A stretch of DNA of 64,000 bases from Pocillopora verrucosa (Eukaryota > Cnidaria > Anthozoa > Scleractinia > Pocilloporidae): assembly GCF_036669915.1 (NCBI RefSeq), contig NC_089314.1, positions 23,018,930 through 23,082,929 of the forward strand. Direction: 5' to 3'. The notes beneath the pieces are model-generated. The model had not been told where the DNA came from, did no database searches, and saw only the letters and a program-made list of their open reading frames with translations. The position numbers and the translations under genes were made by a program. Below, one piece after another: positions 46,901 through 58,090 of the stretch. Every line of letters begins with the position of its first letter. The stretch's first letter is position 1.

Positions 46901-49344
46901 CGACTATCATCGACTATCATGGCCGTTTGAACGAGGATTTAGATTTAAAACGCAAGCATGAAAAACAGCAGTCACGAAGATCACTTAAACGATAGAGCGA
47001 TTGAGTTGGACGCCGAAAGAACTGCGTCATATGGTCGATGCAGCAATTCGTATTCGAGTCAATACGTAAATGTTCGTAAAAGACACACTAAAAGTAGTAG
47101 ATTACTGGTGTGTGTTGAGTGATTTAACAGTTTCTAAAAGCATTACATAATGTCGAAAGCCGCAAGACGTCAGGCACAATAATAAGGTTAATTTAACATG
47201 ATTAAATCGGTAAAATGCCAAAGCTGAAGGTTTTACTCGAGGCATTTACTCACAATCTAAGGCTAGATTACGAATGCAAAATATGTTTAACTTTCCTTTT
47301 CCCGACTTCAATTTTTAGTTTGACGGCTAATAGCTTCCGGGTGGGTTAACAGAGTACATTGCTTTTAAGTATTTAAAGTTGTTTTTGGTGGTTTTGGCTC
47401 AAATTTATTCAGTAAAGCAACGAACCATTAAATTACTTTGTCTAATGATAAGGAAATTCCGATCTGTTTGCTAAAAGCACTCGTGATTCGACAAAACGTT
47501 TCAAACAACAAAACAACAAAATGTATAAAAAAACACGAGTAATGACCTCAGCGAGAGAAACTGAGTTTAAACATGTATTTATTTGAGAAAATTTTGACCG
47601 AGCATAACGATTGAATTGTGATGTTATGATGCTTAATGTATTAAATTCAACGCTTCAGACAGCCTAGTTCGTCCGAAACAAGTTTAAACGCATCCTTCTC
47701 CTCTTTCCCCTGTCAATATCTCAACTCCCTACCATACCTGCTACAAGCTTTTGGCTCATAAGAAAATGACTTTACCGAGCATCTAATTTTGCAACAATTT
47801 CCATCCTTACCGTGACATAACTTTTGAGCCATTCTTCTAGTTTACAACAACTCCTCAGAATTTGTGGCGTACTGTCGGTAAATTCGCGGCGGAAGTGACT
47901 CGTTCTTTCCTGAAAAGGAATGGTTTAAATGGTTATTTATGTTAGGTTAAAGAGACGAAAAACGCATTTCAATTCTACGTTTGTAATTACTGTTAAATTA
48001 GCGTAGTACAGTCCTTTATGTACCATACTTAATTCAATAATACCAGTTTTTAACCACTGCCCGCAGTTGGAAGAGGCAAATGTCCAAGTATCTCCTTGAT
48101 GACGTGTATCGATTCATAATGCTGTTTCAACCCCTTTAAATTTAACAAAATGATTACCTTTTCCCTTCGATCAACGACAGCCCCGCCGCTACTGGAGTAT
48201 GAAATTGGGAAACACCAATTAAGAAACGGCGAAGAACCTTTCTTCAAGACATACTAAAGAGATTTTAAGGGTAACTTCCTCGTTCAATACGCTGAAGTGG
48301 AGATCGGTGTTTGTCCCACTACTTAGGCTTACGATAATGACCTTCTATGATCGAATGAAAACGGACGCTTACCACGGAAACAGATTATCTATCAAACTTC
48401 TTACTGATCCGTGATGACCTCCCTATTATTTAGTCACCAATGAATTTTTATAGTCATAAGCACTGAGCAATAAGTCAGGGAAAATTCCCGTAATGAAGCA
48501 AACGTATCAATGTGATGACTCAAAGTTTAAAGTAGAAAAGTCAGCTCTGGTTTTGAGAAAAAGGGTAAAGGAAATAATCTAGGGCAACGCAGTAAACGGT
48601 TTCGGAGTGTTGTGATATGCGTGGCGTTACCATTGTGACATAGGAATAGACACAACTGATAATGTCAAACACAATTGATTAGGATACATTGCCTCACAAA
48701 AGATCATATACCAAGAGAAACTGAGCCTATAGAAATTCACTGCTTTGAGGAAATTTTAACTAATCATATTGATTGAATTATTGTGTTTTGATGTGAGATT
48801 TAGTCACTTGATTTCCGCCCTTCCGAGAGCAATTTGACGGGATTAGTTTGTACGCACACCTCCCCCCTCCTTTTACTCCTCACGTCCCTACCCTACACAC
48901 CTTACCATGCGCTTTGCCCATGCGGAAATACGTTCAGCAAATATTTAATTTTGCGATTATCTTCACTCCTATGCTTCCAGAGTTTGGAGAAATTCTTCCA
49001 TCTCACAACAAGTCCTAAGGAATTGATCGCGGGTCTGTCTTCTCTTAGGCAGAAAATGCGAAATGGAGGGGGCTTTACATCTAGTCTTTCTCTCCTGAAG
49101 AGAGAACTTTTCCAACAGCCATTTATATCAGATGAAAACGAAGGAATCATCAACTTTTGATTTTAAGCACTTACTTGATGTGAAATTAGCGCTATGCGTT
49201 GTTTTTATAACAACTTTGATCCGGTAAATGCCAATATACGTACCTGATTACCCGCACCTAGACGTCGCTCAAGTTTCTTTGATGGCGTCGTTCGATTCAA
49301 GAATCGCATCCAATCAATCAATTTATCACCTTTTTCAACGGCTG
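40948..49344 (-). CDS. Gene D: death-domain protein with the LQELY/FYDF module
   Basis: Core exons on the minus strand: 45594-45884 (death domain, 291 bp: IGTRWMELARKLGF, LLVKWMEKEGRDEATAGKLA); 44891-44961 and 44715-44798 (beta-rich pair: IVIEITGTIKFND, VMLGIDRYGKTIFFMW); 43930-44451 (522 bp: ELKNYVDAS, LQELYTEVTG, ACNCNHTLRRTFYDFAYHSL, MTEEEKRNLKNL, RLFSP); 43226-43288; 42869-42919; and a possible terminal exon 40948-41016 ending EESNELISSDDILC. Phases agree throughout. Upstream exons 49244-49344 and 47811-47909 are likely 5' exons, but a linking exon ending in phase 1 before the death domain is not found. An alternative 3' exon at 40637-40680 reads SHSILELKNG and runs to a stop because its final exon is absent from this unit. 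The inferred role is a cytosolic adaptor, as for gene C. Confidence 0.75.
41128..41172. repeat. G-rich polypurine tract
   Basis: gggtgggggggggggggagg-type sequence of about 45 bp; a related tract is at 51884-51925 in the duplicated unit. Runs of four or more G could form G-quadruplex structure. Confidence 0.7.
41596..41810. mobile_element. TTAA-bounded MITE, subfamily 2, inverted
   Basis: The minus-strand copy starts ttaaccctttaactcccatcag and contains the subfamily 2 marks (aagcagactagtgatgac). It abuts the next element directly. Absent from the gene E unit. Confidence 0.75.
41806..42004. mobile_element. TTAA-bounded MITE, subfamily 1
   Basis: ttaaacccctatgagtgac ... acattaaggtcatgagaataaaggaaatgatcaccaac ... 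gatgttgggatataaat. It shares its border TTAA with the preceding inverted element, which suggests insertion at or into its end. Confidence 0.7.
42373..42584. mobile_element. TTAA-bounded MITE, subfamily 2
   Basis: ttaaccctttaactcccgggagtgac to gatcttgagagttcaaggattaa, with the subfamily 2 interior (tatcatgcaggtaag, aattatgggattaagaatcg). Confidence 0.75.
46097..46938. mobile_element. Non-autonomous PIF/Harbinger-like element with TTA target duplication
   Basis: The left end reads agccccgttcaaacggccat then gatag. The right end is the reverse complement of aatcctcgttcaaacggcca then tgatag. Both ends are flanked by TTA (46094-46096 and 46939-46941). The subterminal regions carry further gactatcatc-type inverted repeats. 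A 3 bp TTA duplication is typical of PIF/Harbinger elements. The 842 bp interior has no long frame. It is absent from the equivalent place in the gene E unit, so it inserted after the segmental duplication. Confidence 0.75.
47811..49344 (-). CDS. Duplicated 5' exon set upstream of gene D (exons X, Y2, Y1)
   Basis: Exon X (49244-49344) has a TTGTAG acceptor and GTACGT donor and reads AVEKGDKLIDWMRFLNRTTP, ending LGAGNQ, phase 0. Exon Y2 (48969-49094) reads ERKTRCKAPSISHFLPKR, then QFLRTCCEMEEFLQTLEA, and ends at a stop where the donor should be. Exon Y1 (47811-47909) reads ERTSHFRREFTDS, then QILRSCCKLEEWLKSYVT, and keeps its GTAAGG donor. Y1 and Y2 are paralogous and both fit X in phase 0, so they could be alternatives: Y1 continuing to the death domain and Y2 giving a short product. 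A second broken X copy lies at 48050-48200. The family is not recognised. Confidence 0.45.
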
Positions 49345-50992
49345 CTACAACTAAGTAGGAGTATGAAATTGGCGAATGTTAAGAAGCGGGGAAGATGGGC
49401 TTATTCTGGGGCGGCGAACGAATTGAAATTGCAATGTCATGATGTCGGTGTTTTTCCCGAGGTTAAAACTTGCTCGCGAATGTCGCTCTACTCTAGCCCT
49501 GAGAGAGAGAAAAAGCCGGCAAAATTCTTTAAAAATATCATTCTTGGGATGCCTTCATTGTTCTCCGATGACCCCTCCCTTCAATATTTACTGGTCAGGA
49601 CGGAAATAAATCAGGGAAAACTCCCGGTCAGCAAGCGAACGCTAAATCCCCTTGTAAGAACATAACTTCAAGCCGAGATTAAAAACACAGCTTTAGATTT
49701 GAGGGATACAGGCGGAAACACAAATTGGAAAAAAACAAGCAAAGCAGTGTTTTGGAGAACTTTGGCATGAGAACATTGCCTTTTCTTTAATTTCTAGTTT
49801 CTTAGAAATCGCTGATTTTCTCTTTACTTTCACTTTCAGTTCTTTATTTGAAAACCTGCTTTACATGCACTTTACAGCAATTGCTAAATCATCCTTATAT
49901 TTTAATAAGTCAGTATGAAGATTAAACCAGGCACATGTCGAACTGGAGAGACCGTTGTATGGTTTCCCCAGTTCTCATTCTGTCCTCCTCGATCTTTTCG
50001 TGGCTCTAATGTCAATGGACAGCTGCTTACAGCGGGAAAATCAGACAAAGCCAGGCAGATGTCTGAATGCAATTGCATACAATGCGAATTAAGTAAGGTA
50101 ATTTCCGTATTAAGCAAGTGCAGGGGTTATCATGAATTATGAGTGTCTTTCCAACGTAAACAAGTTCAAAAATTTGAAGTAAAATGCCGATTTACGACTG
50201 TGAATACGATGTTAGGGTAGTTTCCAAACGGAAGCACAACCAACCATGCGTTAAATTAGCAACCTTTTCTCTACCAATTCATATTTTAATTTCATACGTT
50301 TCAGTGCACATAGAGAGCGCGAAGCATACCCAAGAAGCCTGGGTAAGATTTGATGCCGAGGAAAGAACCGGGTACCAGGCTCCTAAAAGGGAATACTGCC
50401 TGACACCGCACACACAAATTCAATGTGCTCCAGTCTCTAATTAACTGATGCTCAATTCTTTTTGCAAATATCAATTAAAGTTACACTAACAAAAAAACTC
50501 AGTTCTCAATTGTTTTATTAACAAAAATAATAGTAATAATAACTAATGTGCTAGCGAGGATCAGCCTCTCGTGTCGATTTTTATCTAGAAAGGCGAATTC
50601 CTTGTCTTGATCAAAATGAAAAGTATATCCTCTGTTGAATGAAAAAAAAACTGAGGAACTAGGGATGATAAATAGGCCCTGTTTTACAGGACATTACAGA
50701 CTTTAATCAAATACTGAAAAAATAGAACAAAAAAAATGGCTTCACATTGTAGAAGGGACGACTCAAGATATTGAGGGTAATCTTAAGCGTCATATACGAA
50801 ATTGTCTTTTATTACAATTAGACTTATAAATAATCGTTTGAGAGATTGAACAAACATAACAAAGAGGTAAAATGAAGCAAAAGGAACGAGAATGATAAAG
50901 GATGACATAGAATGAAGATGATCAACAATAAAAATGACGGCTTATCAGTTTCAGGATAACTAAACATTTTCCAAACAATTCGTACTGCGAGA

Positions 50993-53900
50993 TCACATTG
51001 ACTTGTCCGCCCGCAGGATCGCTGGGTCCAACCCAGTAAGTTCTTTGTAAAGTTCTTCTTGGGCTGCAAGTACAACCTGTTAACCACAATATTTATCTTT
51101 GACGAAATTTAATGATTAAAAGATGAACAGTGCTGGAAAGAGTCTATCATTCTCTTTGGTCCGCCACAATTCTGCTAGCAGCGGATTAACATTTCTCACC
51201 TCTGTTCGGTTTAACAACTCTGATTCTGACTGACTCTGATTAACTTAACTTTATAATTCGCTATCGGCAGGCAGGAGTAAGCATGCAGGCCAACTGACCT
51301 TGGAAGATTAAACATTCATCGATCGTCAACAGAACCCTAACCTAGGCACTTTCACGAGGATCTCACGGATGAACGAAATATTATTTAATGCTTCCGATAA
51401 AACAATCAAATTTTGAGTGCAAAAGCCAAACAAAGAACTTAAATGTACACCTAGACAAGGTCAGCTGACGAACAGCACCTCCATTAATGGAAATTATTAA
51501 TGGACGTTAGACAAGAACATTAAAGTTGAGAAACTCAACTTCATAGCTGAAACCCAATAAAACCTGACTTTGATTTAAAATCTTAACTTAATGCTTAATG
51601 TAAAAAAAAGTCAATACATCATATCTTATCAACCTGATACATCGCAAAAGTGCTGTGGTTAACATTCAATAAAATATATTATAAAAGGTGAAAAATTTAA
51701 ACTCTACCTGACCCCTACCAGTTGTTACACAAAATGGCATTGGGACTCGTTATTTTCATTTGATTCGTCCATATGGAGATTGTGGAGCGCTCTTCTACAA
51801 AAAAACTTAAATGAGATATATCTAAAGCCTCTGCACTTATTCAGTTGTTGAGACTGTAATCCTGTGATGGTTAAATACCACCGAGGAAGGGGGGAGAAGG
51901 GTGGAGGGGTGAGGGGGGGGGCAGGATGGTGAACCAGTTCAGTTGACTGTTTAAAAAGCAAAGCTGAGGCGTTGTGGTTTATCTTAACTACCCATCGGGT
52001 AAAACATCTTGTTTAGTGGCACATCAATACCTCAACCCTTTGGTCTTAACTTCTGGCCATGCCACTTACTGAGCATCACCAGCTAACAAGGGAAGTAGAA
52101 CTAATCACAAGATAACTAGTCTATCAAGTGAAAATCTATTTCCGGAGTGTTCTCTCCAAGCAAGATAATAAACCTATCTCAGATTAACGACAACAGCCAA
52201 TTAATTATTTCTCGTCCTCAGATTTCTTATCTTGATAAGACATAAGAACACAAGATTCTTTTTCTTGTATCTTCTTCTTTTTCCAGGGGATCCTTGACTG
52301 CACCTATTCAAGAAAAAGACAGTTACACTTGTACTTAATTACAACGCGGCACGAAAGTCCAGTTATCATATTGCAAAAGGATTTTGACAGGAGCATATTT
52401 ATGGATCCTCGAACATCTTTTAATTTTGTAGGCTCAAAGAAATATGCTTCTGTTGATAATTCCCTTGATGCAACTAATAGTATCTTACGTTTGACACAGG
52501 AAAATTTTGCTTTCCAAATCATTACTCATTGTCATTATTGTTATTTATAGTCTTAATTGAATAAATTCGTCTTTGAGCTGGGGCTGAAATTTGAGTGAAG
52601 AAATGATCCTCGTAGAAGCGTTTAAGAGAGTTTAGAGTTAAGATAACCTATTTTTCAATTTACATTAATTCATTTTATCTAAGTAGTGATCAGATTCCTC
52701 TGTGGGAAGGAGGAATGCACCAAAATTTGCTTGCTCCCAAAATATGGCTTTGTGGCTTAGCTGGTATGGGCGCCCATCTAGTATATGGGAGGCCTGGGTT
52801 CGATTCCCATCGAAGCCCGAATTTTTTGTCCGACTTCTTTTCTGCAATGGCTTCAATTGCAGCTCACGTGCGTGGATCATTTCTATACATGAATTATTTT
52901 TATTAATTATCACGCTCTGGTTGGTGAATGTTGGGTCGACCCATCACGATAAACTCATATCCTCTCTCGTTTATTTTTTAATTATGGTTAGGGGAAGTTA
53001 ATGTTTTTTAAAAGATAAAATCAGTAATCACAACATTTGTTGCACAGGTGTAACTCAAGTTGTCTAACGGCTTTGTTAAGGGGTGCTTTGATTCTATACA
53101 TGGATAAAAAAAATCTTCTACCTTTGTTATAAACTCTTTTGGCCGGGCCCCTTCTGTACTTGATCTGGGTTTCTGTTCAAAAGAGAAAATTGAATACACA
53201 TTACAACACAGTCATTTCCAAATAACCTCGCAGAGGGCAGGGAACGGTTCGTAGATTCATCTTGTTATACAGTGATTCCCTCCCTCTTTTTGCTCTGTCC
53301 AAAAGGAAATTGAAGCCAGTCAACAACAGATCCACTTTTATCAGTCAGAGGAACTTTTTTCTTAAAAATAGATCAGTCAAAACGAATTGAAACTCGAGCA
53401 GACGCACACCTGAAATGGTATCGGAGTTTGTCTCTGAGAAGGAGATGTTTCAGACTTCTTCAACTCATCTCCCTGTAAATTGAAAAGAACAAAATAGGGA
53501 TGATAAAAACATAATCAGGCAATAGCATAGTGCATTGTTAAATTCAGCATATGACTTTTCGTCTATGTAAGCGATGTTTCTAACGTCCGTAAACAGTTCA
53601 TAACGACGAAAATACAATGCATTACCTAAATAACTTATTCCATGGTTTCAAATGTATAGAACGGGCCAACATTTTGCTATTTACGTAGTTTTTTTTCTAA
53701 GCCCCGTAAGGGCGAGGAAAAATGCGAGGACCCACGCCTACTCGATGTTTCTAAAGCTCGTAGATAGTTTACAACGACGAAAATACAGTGCATTACCCAA
53801 AATACCCTATTCGATGGTTTAACATATGAAACGGATGGACATTTTGCTATATTCACGATGAAAAATGCGAGCAATGAGCAAAATATCCTCTCGTATTAAT

Positions 53901-55844
53901 TGCAAGTCATCGAGTAAAATTTTCTTTGGTCTACTAATTTCCAGTACTTTGGCTAAGCCCAAACTTATCAATGACCCATCCATACTAAATTAACAATGAA
54001 CATCTGAGCATTTAAAGAAATCTTACAGAGTAGCGTAGATAATTTTTTCCTTGATAACATACCGGAGAGAAAAGCCGTATCCAAAGTTTCTCCAGCTGCA
54101 TAATTTGATTTTTCCTGCCGTTTTGGTACGATATTAGGTTTTTCAGATTTCTTTTCTCCTCCTCTGACATGTCATCTTCTTCCGACTCTAGGTCCTGCAG
54201 ACGAGCGCTAAGATCATTATGCACTGATCTCAGGCTGTGGTAGGTAAAGTCGTAGAAAGTTCTTCTAAGAATATAGTTACAATAACAAGCCTCCCTTGTC
54301 ATTCCGGTTACTTTGGTGTACAGCTCCTGTAGAGTTCGGCTATTTTTCTCGATGAAATCCAGCTTGTTGGTCCTCGCAAAATTATCTTCCTTTAGTTCGG
54401 ATATCTCCAAACTCTTCACAATGTCCATCAGCTTTCCTTGGAGATCTTTCAAATGGCTGAAAATTCTTTGCTCCTCTTCGGTAAAACCATTGTTCGCCTT
54501 TTCTGCCGATGCATCCACTTCGCCTGTAATTTCAACAATTTCAGCAGCAATGTGACTGCTAGCGTCAACACACTTCTTCAGTTCCTACAGCGCAGTATAA
54601 AATAAATCAACAACCATCAGATACCAATTTCATAAAACTTTTGATATTTGTTCGTCATTCACATGGTTTTTCTCTTTTATTATACTGAATAACATGGAAA
54701 TGCCACCAGAAAAAACCTGCTGATGCACCATTTTAAATAATGCTTTATAAACCATGAAGAACTGTCGTCGATTTCACCTTCGATCGAAAATGTCGAAAGA
54801 GATAACTGTTTTAAGAGAGAATGTGGATCTGTAAAATTGATGGTTACCTCAGGAGATGTCTTAAATTCTTTTCCCTCACTCTCCGGCCACATGAAATATA
54901 TAGTTTTTCCAAAGCAGTCAATACCCAACATAACCTGAGAAAGTCAAATAACAAGTTCAGCGAACAGATAAGACTCTGGGAGAACAGGAAAAATGTTTAC
55001 ATCAACACAAACAAACCTCGTTGCCATCATCAAGTTCAAAGGTCCCAGTAATTTCAATCAATATCGTTCTTCTACCATTGGAAGGACCTGTAAAAAAATG
55101 AATGACTAACATGTAACTTTCCCTAATTTGCCAGCATGCCTTTATTATTTGCGCTGCCGGACGAGTGTTTCTTCGCCCGCGGCGCGTCAGAAGATTTGTG
55201 ACGAGTCCGAGGGAGGTCCGCCGGAGGACTGGCACTAATAATCATATAGTTAATACCAAACCCCTTGCAAACCCTCGTACTGGCTTGCTTTACTCAAGGA
55301 ATCAGACTTTCTCGCTGCCTAAGAAATTATTGTGTCGCGGCGTAGAAATTAGAACCAGCTCAGGCTAAACTTTTCTTCGCAAATTCAATTTATTATCAAA
55401 CAGACAGAAGAAGGTAATTTCAGCACAAAAAGGGCCAGGAGTTGGTTGCTTCATCAAAAAAGGACTTTGTAGATTTAGGCTCCCTTACTTTTAAGGGGCT
55501 TACTGAAGAAGGGTGCTTTGACGGAAGGGGTTAGCTTTCTTCATTGCACATACCAATCAATCTTTCAGCCAGATTTTTCAGTTCGGTTTTTTTCAATGCA
55601 TCAGCTAATTTTCCGGCAGTGGCACCTTCTTGGCCTTCCCTCTCTATCCATCGCACCAAAAGATGGAAGGAACGTTCACTTTCTTTTTGATTTTCATTCT
55701 GAATGGCTTCCACTACCACCCTCTTAAAACCCAAATTTCGGGCCAATTCTTTCCATCTGCTTCCAATATCCTCGTGAAGGTTGCGTTCGTGAACGAGAGC
55801 CTCGGTTAAAGGTTGTAAGGGATCCAGCGACACAAAAGAATTTC
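50993..55844 (-). CDS. Gene E: death-domain protein, tandem paralogue of gene D
   Basis: Minus-strand exons, all in phase: 55554-55844 (death domain, 291 bp: LTEALVHERNLHEDIGSR, LARNLGFKRV, LLVRWIEREG, GATAGKLADAL); 55017-55087 and 54848-54934 (ILIEITGTFELDDG, VMLGIDCFGKTIYFMW); 54063-54584 (522 bp: ELKKCVDAS, LQELYTKVTGM, ACYCNYILRRTFYDFTYHSL, MSEEEKRNLKNL, RLFSP); 53410-53472 (GDELKKSETSPSQR); 53122-53172; 51200-51235 (SQSESELLNRTE); and last exon 50993-51076 (VVLAAQEELYKELTGLDPAI, ending ADKSM). An alternative terminal exon at 51725-51794 matches the gene D one but has a one-base length change that shifts the frame. Its counterparts of 5' exons X and Y are broken (see 56810-59065), so its N-terminus may differ or be lost. 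Function is inferred as for gene C. Confidence 0.78.
51884..51925. repeat. G-rich polypurine tract, gene E unit
   Basis: gaggaaggggggagaagggt ... gtgagggggggggcagg. Counterpart of 41128-41172. Confidence 0.65.
52746..52818 (+). tRNA. tRNA-Thr(AGT)-like gene or tRNA head of a SINE
   Basis: A 73-nt cloverleaf folds. The acceptor is GGCTTTG with CGAAGCC (one G-T pair) and the anticodon arm is CCCAT-CTAGTAT-ATGGG with anticodon AGT. The T loop is TTCGATT within GGG/CCC, and the D arm holds GGCTTAGCTGGTATGGGC. A box and B box promoters are intact. A run of six T follows 2 nt after the discriminator base, as a Pol III terminator. The next sequence (cgacttcttttctgcaatgg) also occurs at 42622 without the tRNA part, and coral tRNA-derived SINEs have such tails. 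A SINE head is therefore at least as likely as a functional tRNA gene. It is absent from the gene D unit. Confidence 0.55.
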
Positions 55845-56681
55845 CTAAATGATGTAAAACGCAACATATATCTGGCACCACTCTTGATAAAAGGATCATC
55901 ATAAAAATAAATATAATCTTGTGTCACCTCGAACATTCATGCGTGACAATTTCAATGTAAGCTGTCGAATTATTACGCGACATTATAATGTAAAAGGAGG
56001 GAATGATTAAGATAGACGCAGAAAAAAACGACTTCACATGAGCTATGCGGGACTGCTTATTCCCGTGAAAAGCAATGTAGATTGCCTGTGTGTGATTTTC
56101 GTTTTGATAATATTTAAAGGAACGCGATGAGGTCGACAGCTGTGATGTGTAAACTAAACTTACACGATCAAAATAAACATGCTTAAATATGTAAATATGT
56201 CTAGGCTTAAGATTTTGCTCAAACCAATTTCTTTACTCGCAGTTCAAGGCTAGATTACGAAATAGAACTACCTTTGTGAAGCTAGTTATGTGATTCTTTG
56301 CCAAAATTCACTTTTTTACGTTACGACTTATAGCTTCCGGGTGAGTTGGCAAAGCACATTGGTTACGAGTATTTAAAGATGATGAATCATTGAATTCCAT
56401 TGAATCCCCATTAAAAAGATCCGATTACTTTCTAAAATCGAAAGTGCAAGTGCCATGAAAAAAAAAAAGCCTTCCCTGTTTATAACAAAGGTGTGTGATG
56501 AAATATTGACTCACAAATAATTACCACAGCTAGAGAACCTGGGCCTTGACACGCAATGATTTATGAACATTAAGACCAGTAATAGTGGCTGACCAGTGAT
56601 GTTGTGACGTAAGGTGTTTTAATTTTCACGCCTCAGACAGCTTAGTCTGTTGACGCTCGGGACAAGTTTCGATGCACCATC

Positions 56682-56712
56682 TCCCCCTCCCCCCCCCCCC
56701 CTCCCTCTCCAC
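56682..56712. repeat. C-rich low-complexity tract
   Basis: ctccccctcccccccccccc-type sequence of about 30 bp. A milder C-rich tract occurs at the paired site near 47695. Confidence 0.8.
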
Positions 56713-57845
56713 CGTTATTAAACACCTAAGCTTCCTTCCCCAACCCACAGCAGACCCTTTTGCCGTTGAGGAAATAAATTAAGCGAATATTTGATTTTGT
56801 GATAAGCTCCATGCTTACCCGGTATTTGAGTCATTCCTCAAGCTAATAACAATTCCTCAGATCTTTTCGTGGTCTGTTTGGAGGAAGTCCCGCGCTATTT
56901 CCTAAAATAGAATGCTTTGAATGGTCAGATATGTCAGATTAAATGGACGAAATAACACGCTTCAATTCTAAGTTCTTAATTACTGTTAACTTAGCGCTGT
57001 TCAGTTCTTCATGTACCAAACTTGATCCAATAAATGCAGTTTTTGTACCACTGACTTCAGTCAGAAAAGGCAAATGGGCAAGTGCCCTCTCGATGACGTG
57101 TTTCGATTCCTAGTGCTGTTTCAATCAACTCCTTTAAATCATTGTGAACAAAATTGTTACCTCTTTCCTTCGATCAATTGCTGCTCCAATGCAACAGAAG
57201 TAGGAAACTAGAACAAAAAAGCTGAGGAACGGCGAAAAAACGGCGCGCTGAAGAGACTTTTCATGCAATTTCCGTATTACTCTCATAAGGGAAGTCGGGG
57301 TTTTTCCCACAATAGTGGTATGCAGTAATAACCATTTATTCTAAGCTCTGAGCGAATGAAATCAAGGGCTTCCCAAAGAGAGCCGGCACTTCCTGTCAAC
57401 ATACTTAGTTATCCATAATGACCTCAGTATATAACTGTCAAGTTAACAATAAATTTTCATATCCATAACACTGAAAAAGTAATCACGCAGGAAAACTACC
57501 AGAGAGCGACGAGCCCTTCATTTTCTTAATCTTAACTTTTAGGCCGAATTTTGGACCTAGAAAGTAACCTTTAGTTTTGAAGAATTCAATGCGGTAACAT
57601 AATCTACGGCAAAATAGACACCTATTCCCGGTGAGGGGTCAGTTTCACCTCTTTAAGAAAAACAAACGCAATTGAACCAACTTTACATAGATACGAGGAT
57701 TATGGGAATCAAGTAGTTCTTAGAACGTACCGGAGAAGCGAAGTTAAACAGATGCTTAAAGAATTGAAAGCCACTAATTGTTTTTAACAACGAAGAAGCC
57801 GTCAACGAAGCATGACTTCAAATGAATTGTGTGCCGGACTATTTA

Positions 57846-58090
57846 CATGGTGCTTTAGTATTATCAACTGAGTTTATACGTAAATTGGCCACCGTATATA
57901 AAGAGTTTAAAGGCCGAAGTTTCGAGCGTTAGCCCTTCGTCAGAGCGAAGTAAGCACCCTCAAGTAAGTACCGCAGTCGCTCTGACGAAGGGCTAACACT
58001 CGAAGCGTCAGCTTATAAACTCTTTGCGGTGGCCAATTCACGTTATCAACCCATTTGATAATACTAAACTACCCTGTTATACTCTCCCAC
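57846..58090. mobile_element. Inverted-repeat element with hammerhead-core-like arms
   Basis: The ends are ttagtattatcaactgagt and its complement gataatactaaactaccctg. The inner arms form a long palindrome. The minus strand of the left arm reads CTGACGA, AGGGC, TAAC, GCTC, GAAAC. The right arm on the plus strand reads CTGACGA ... GAAGC, with the last A mutated. CTGANGA-stem-GAAA is the hammerhead core pattern. Related ends are at 28427 and 63274. Confidence 0.6.

Larger units (their letters stand above)
40520..51110. repeat. Segmental duplication, left unit (gene D unit)
   Basis: The order and sequence of 40.55-51.1 kb is repeated at 51.15-61.1 kb. Anchors are 40617-40735 with 51180-51300, 42600-42950 with 52820-53215, all gene D exons with gene E exons, and 48840-51080 with 58560-61090. 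The two copies differ by insertions: two adjacent MITEs at 41596-42004 and a TIR element at 46097-46938 are in this unit only. Identity by eye is about 75-90%, depending on place. Confidence 0.8.

Noticed and set aside
49228..49665. 145-codon plus-strand frame, the longest plus-strand frame in the window
   Set aside because: It overlaps exon X on the minus strand, and the paired region of the gene E unit (58.9-59.35 kb) is broken in this frame. The codon text looks random and there are no splice sites.
49902..50444. Open frames on both strands around 49.9-50.4 kb
   Set aside because: The counterpart at 59.7-60.1 kb does not keep any of these frames. Treated as spacer, possibly promoter-bearing.
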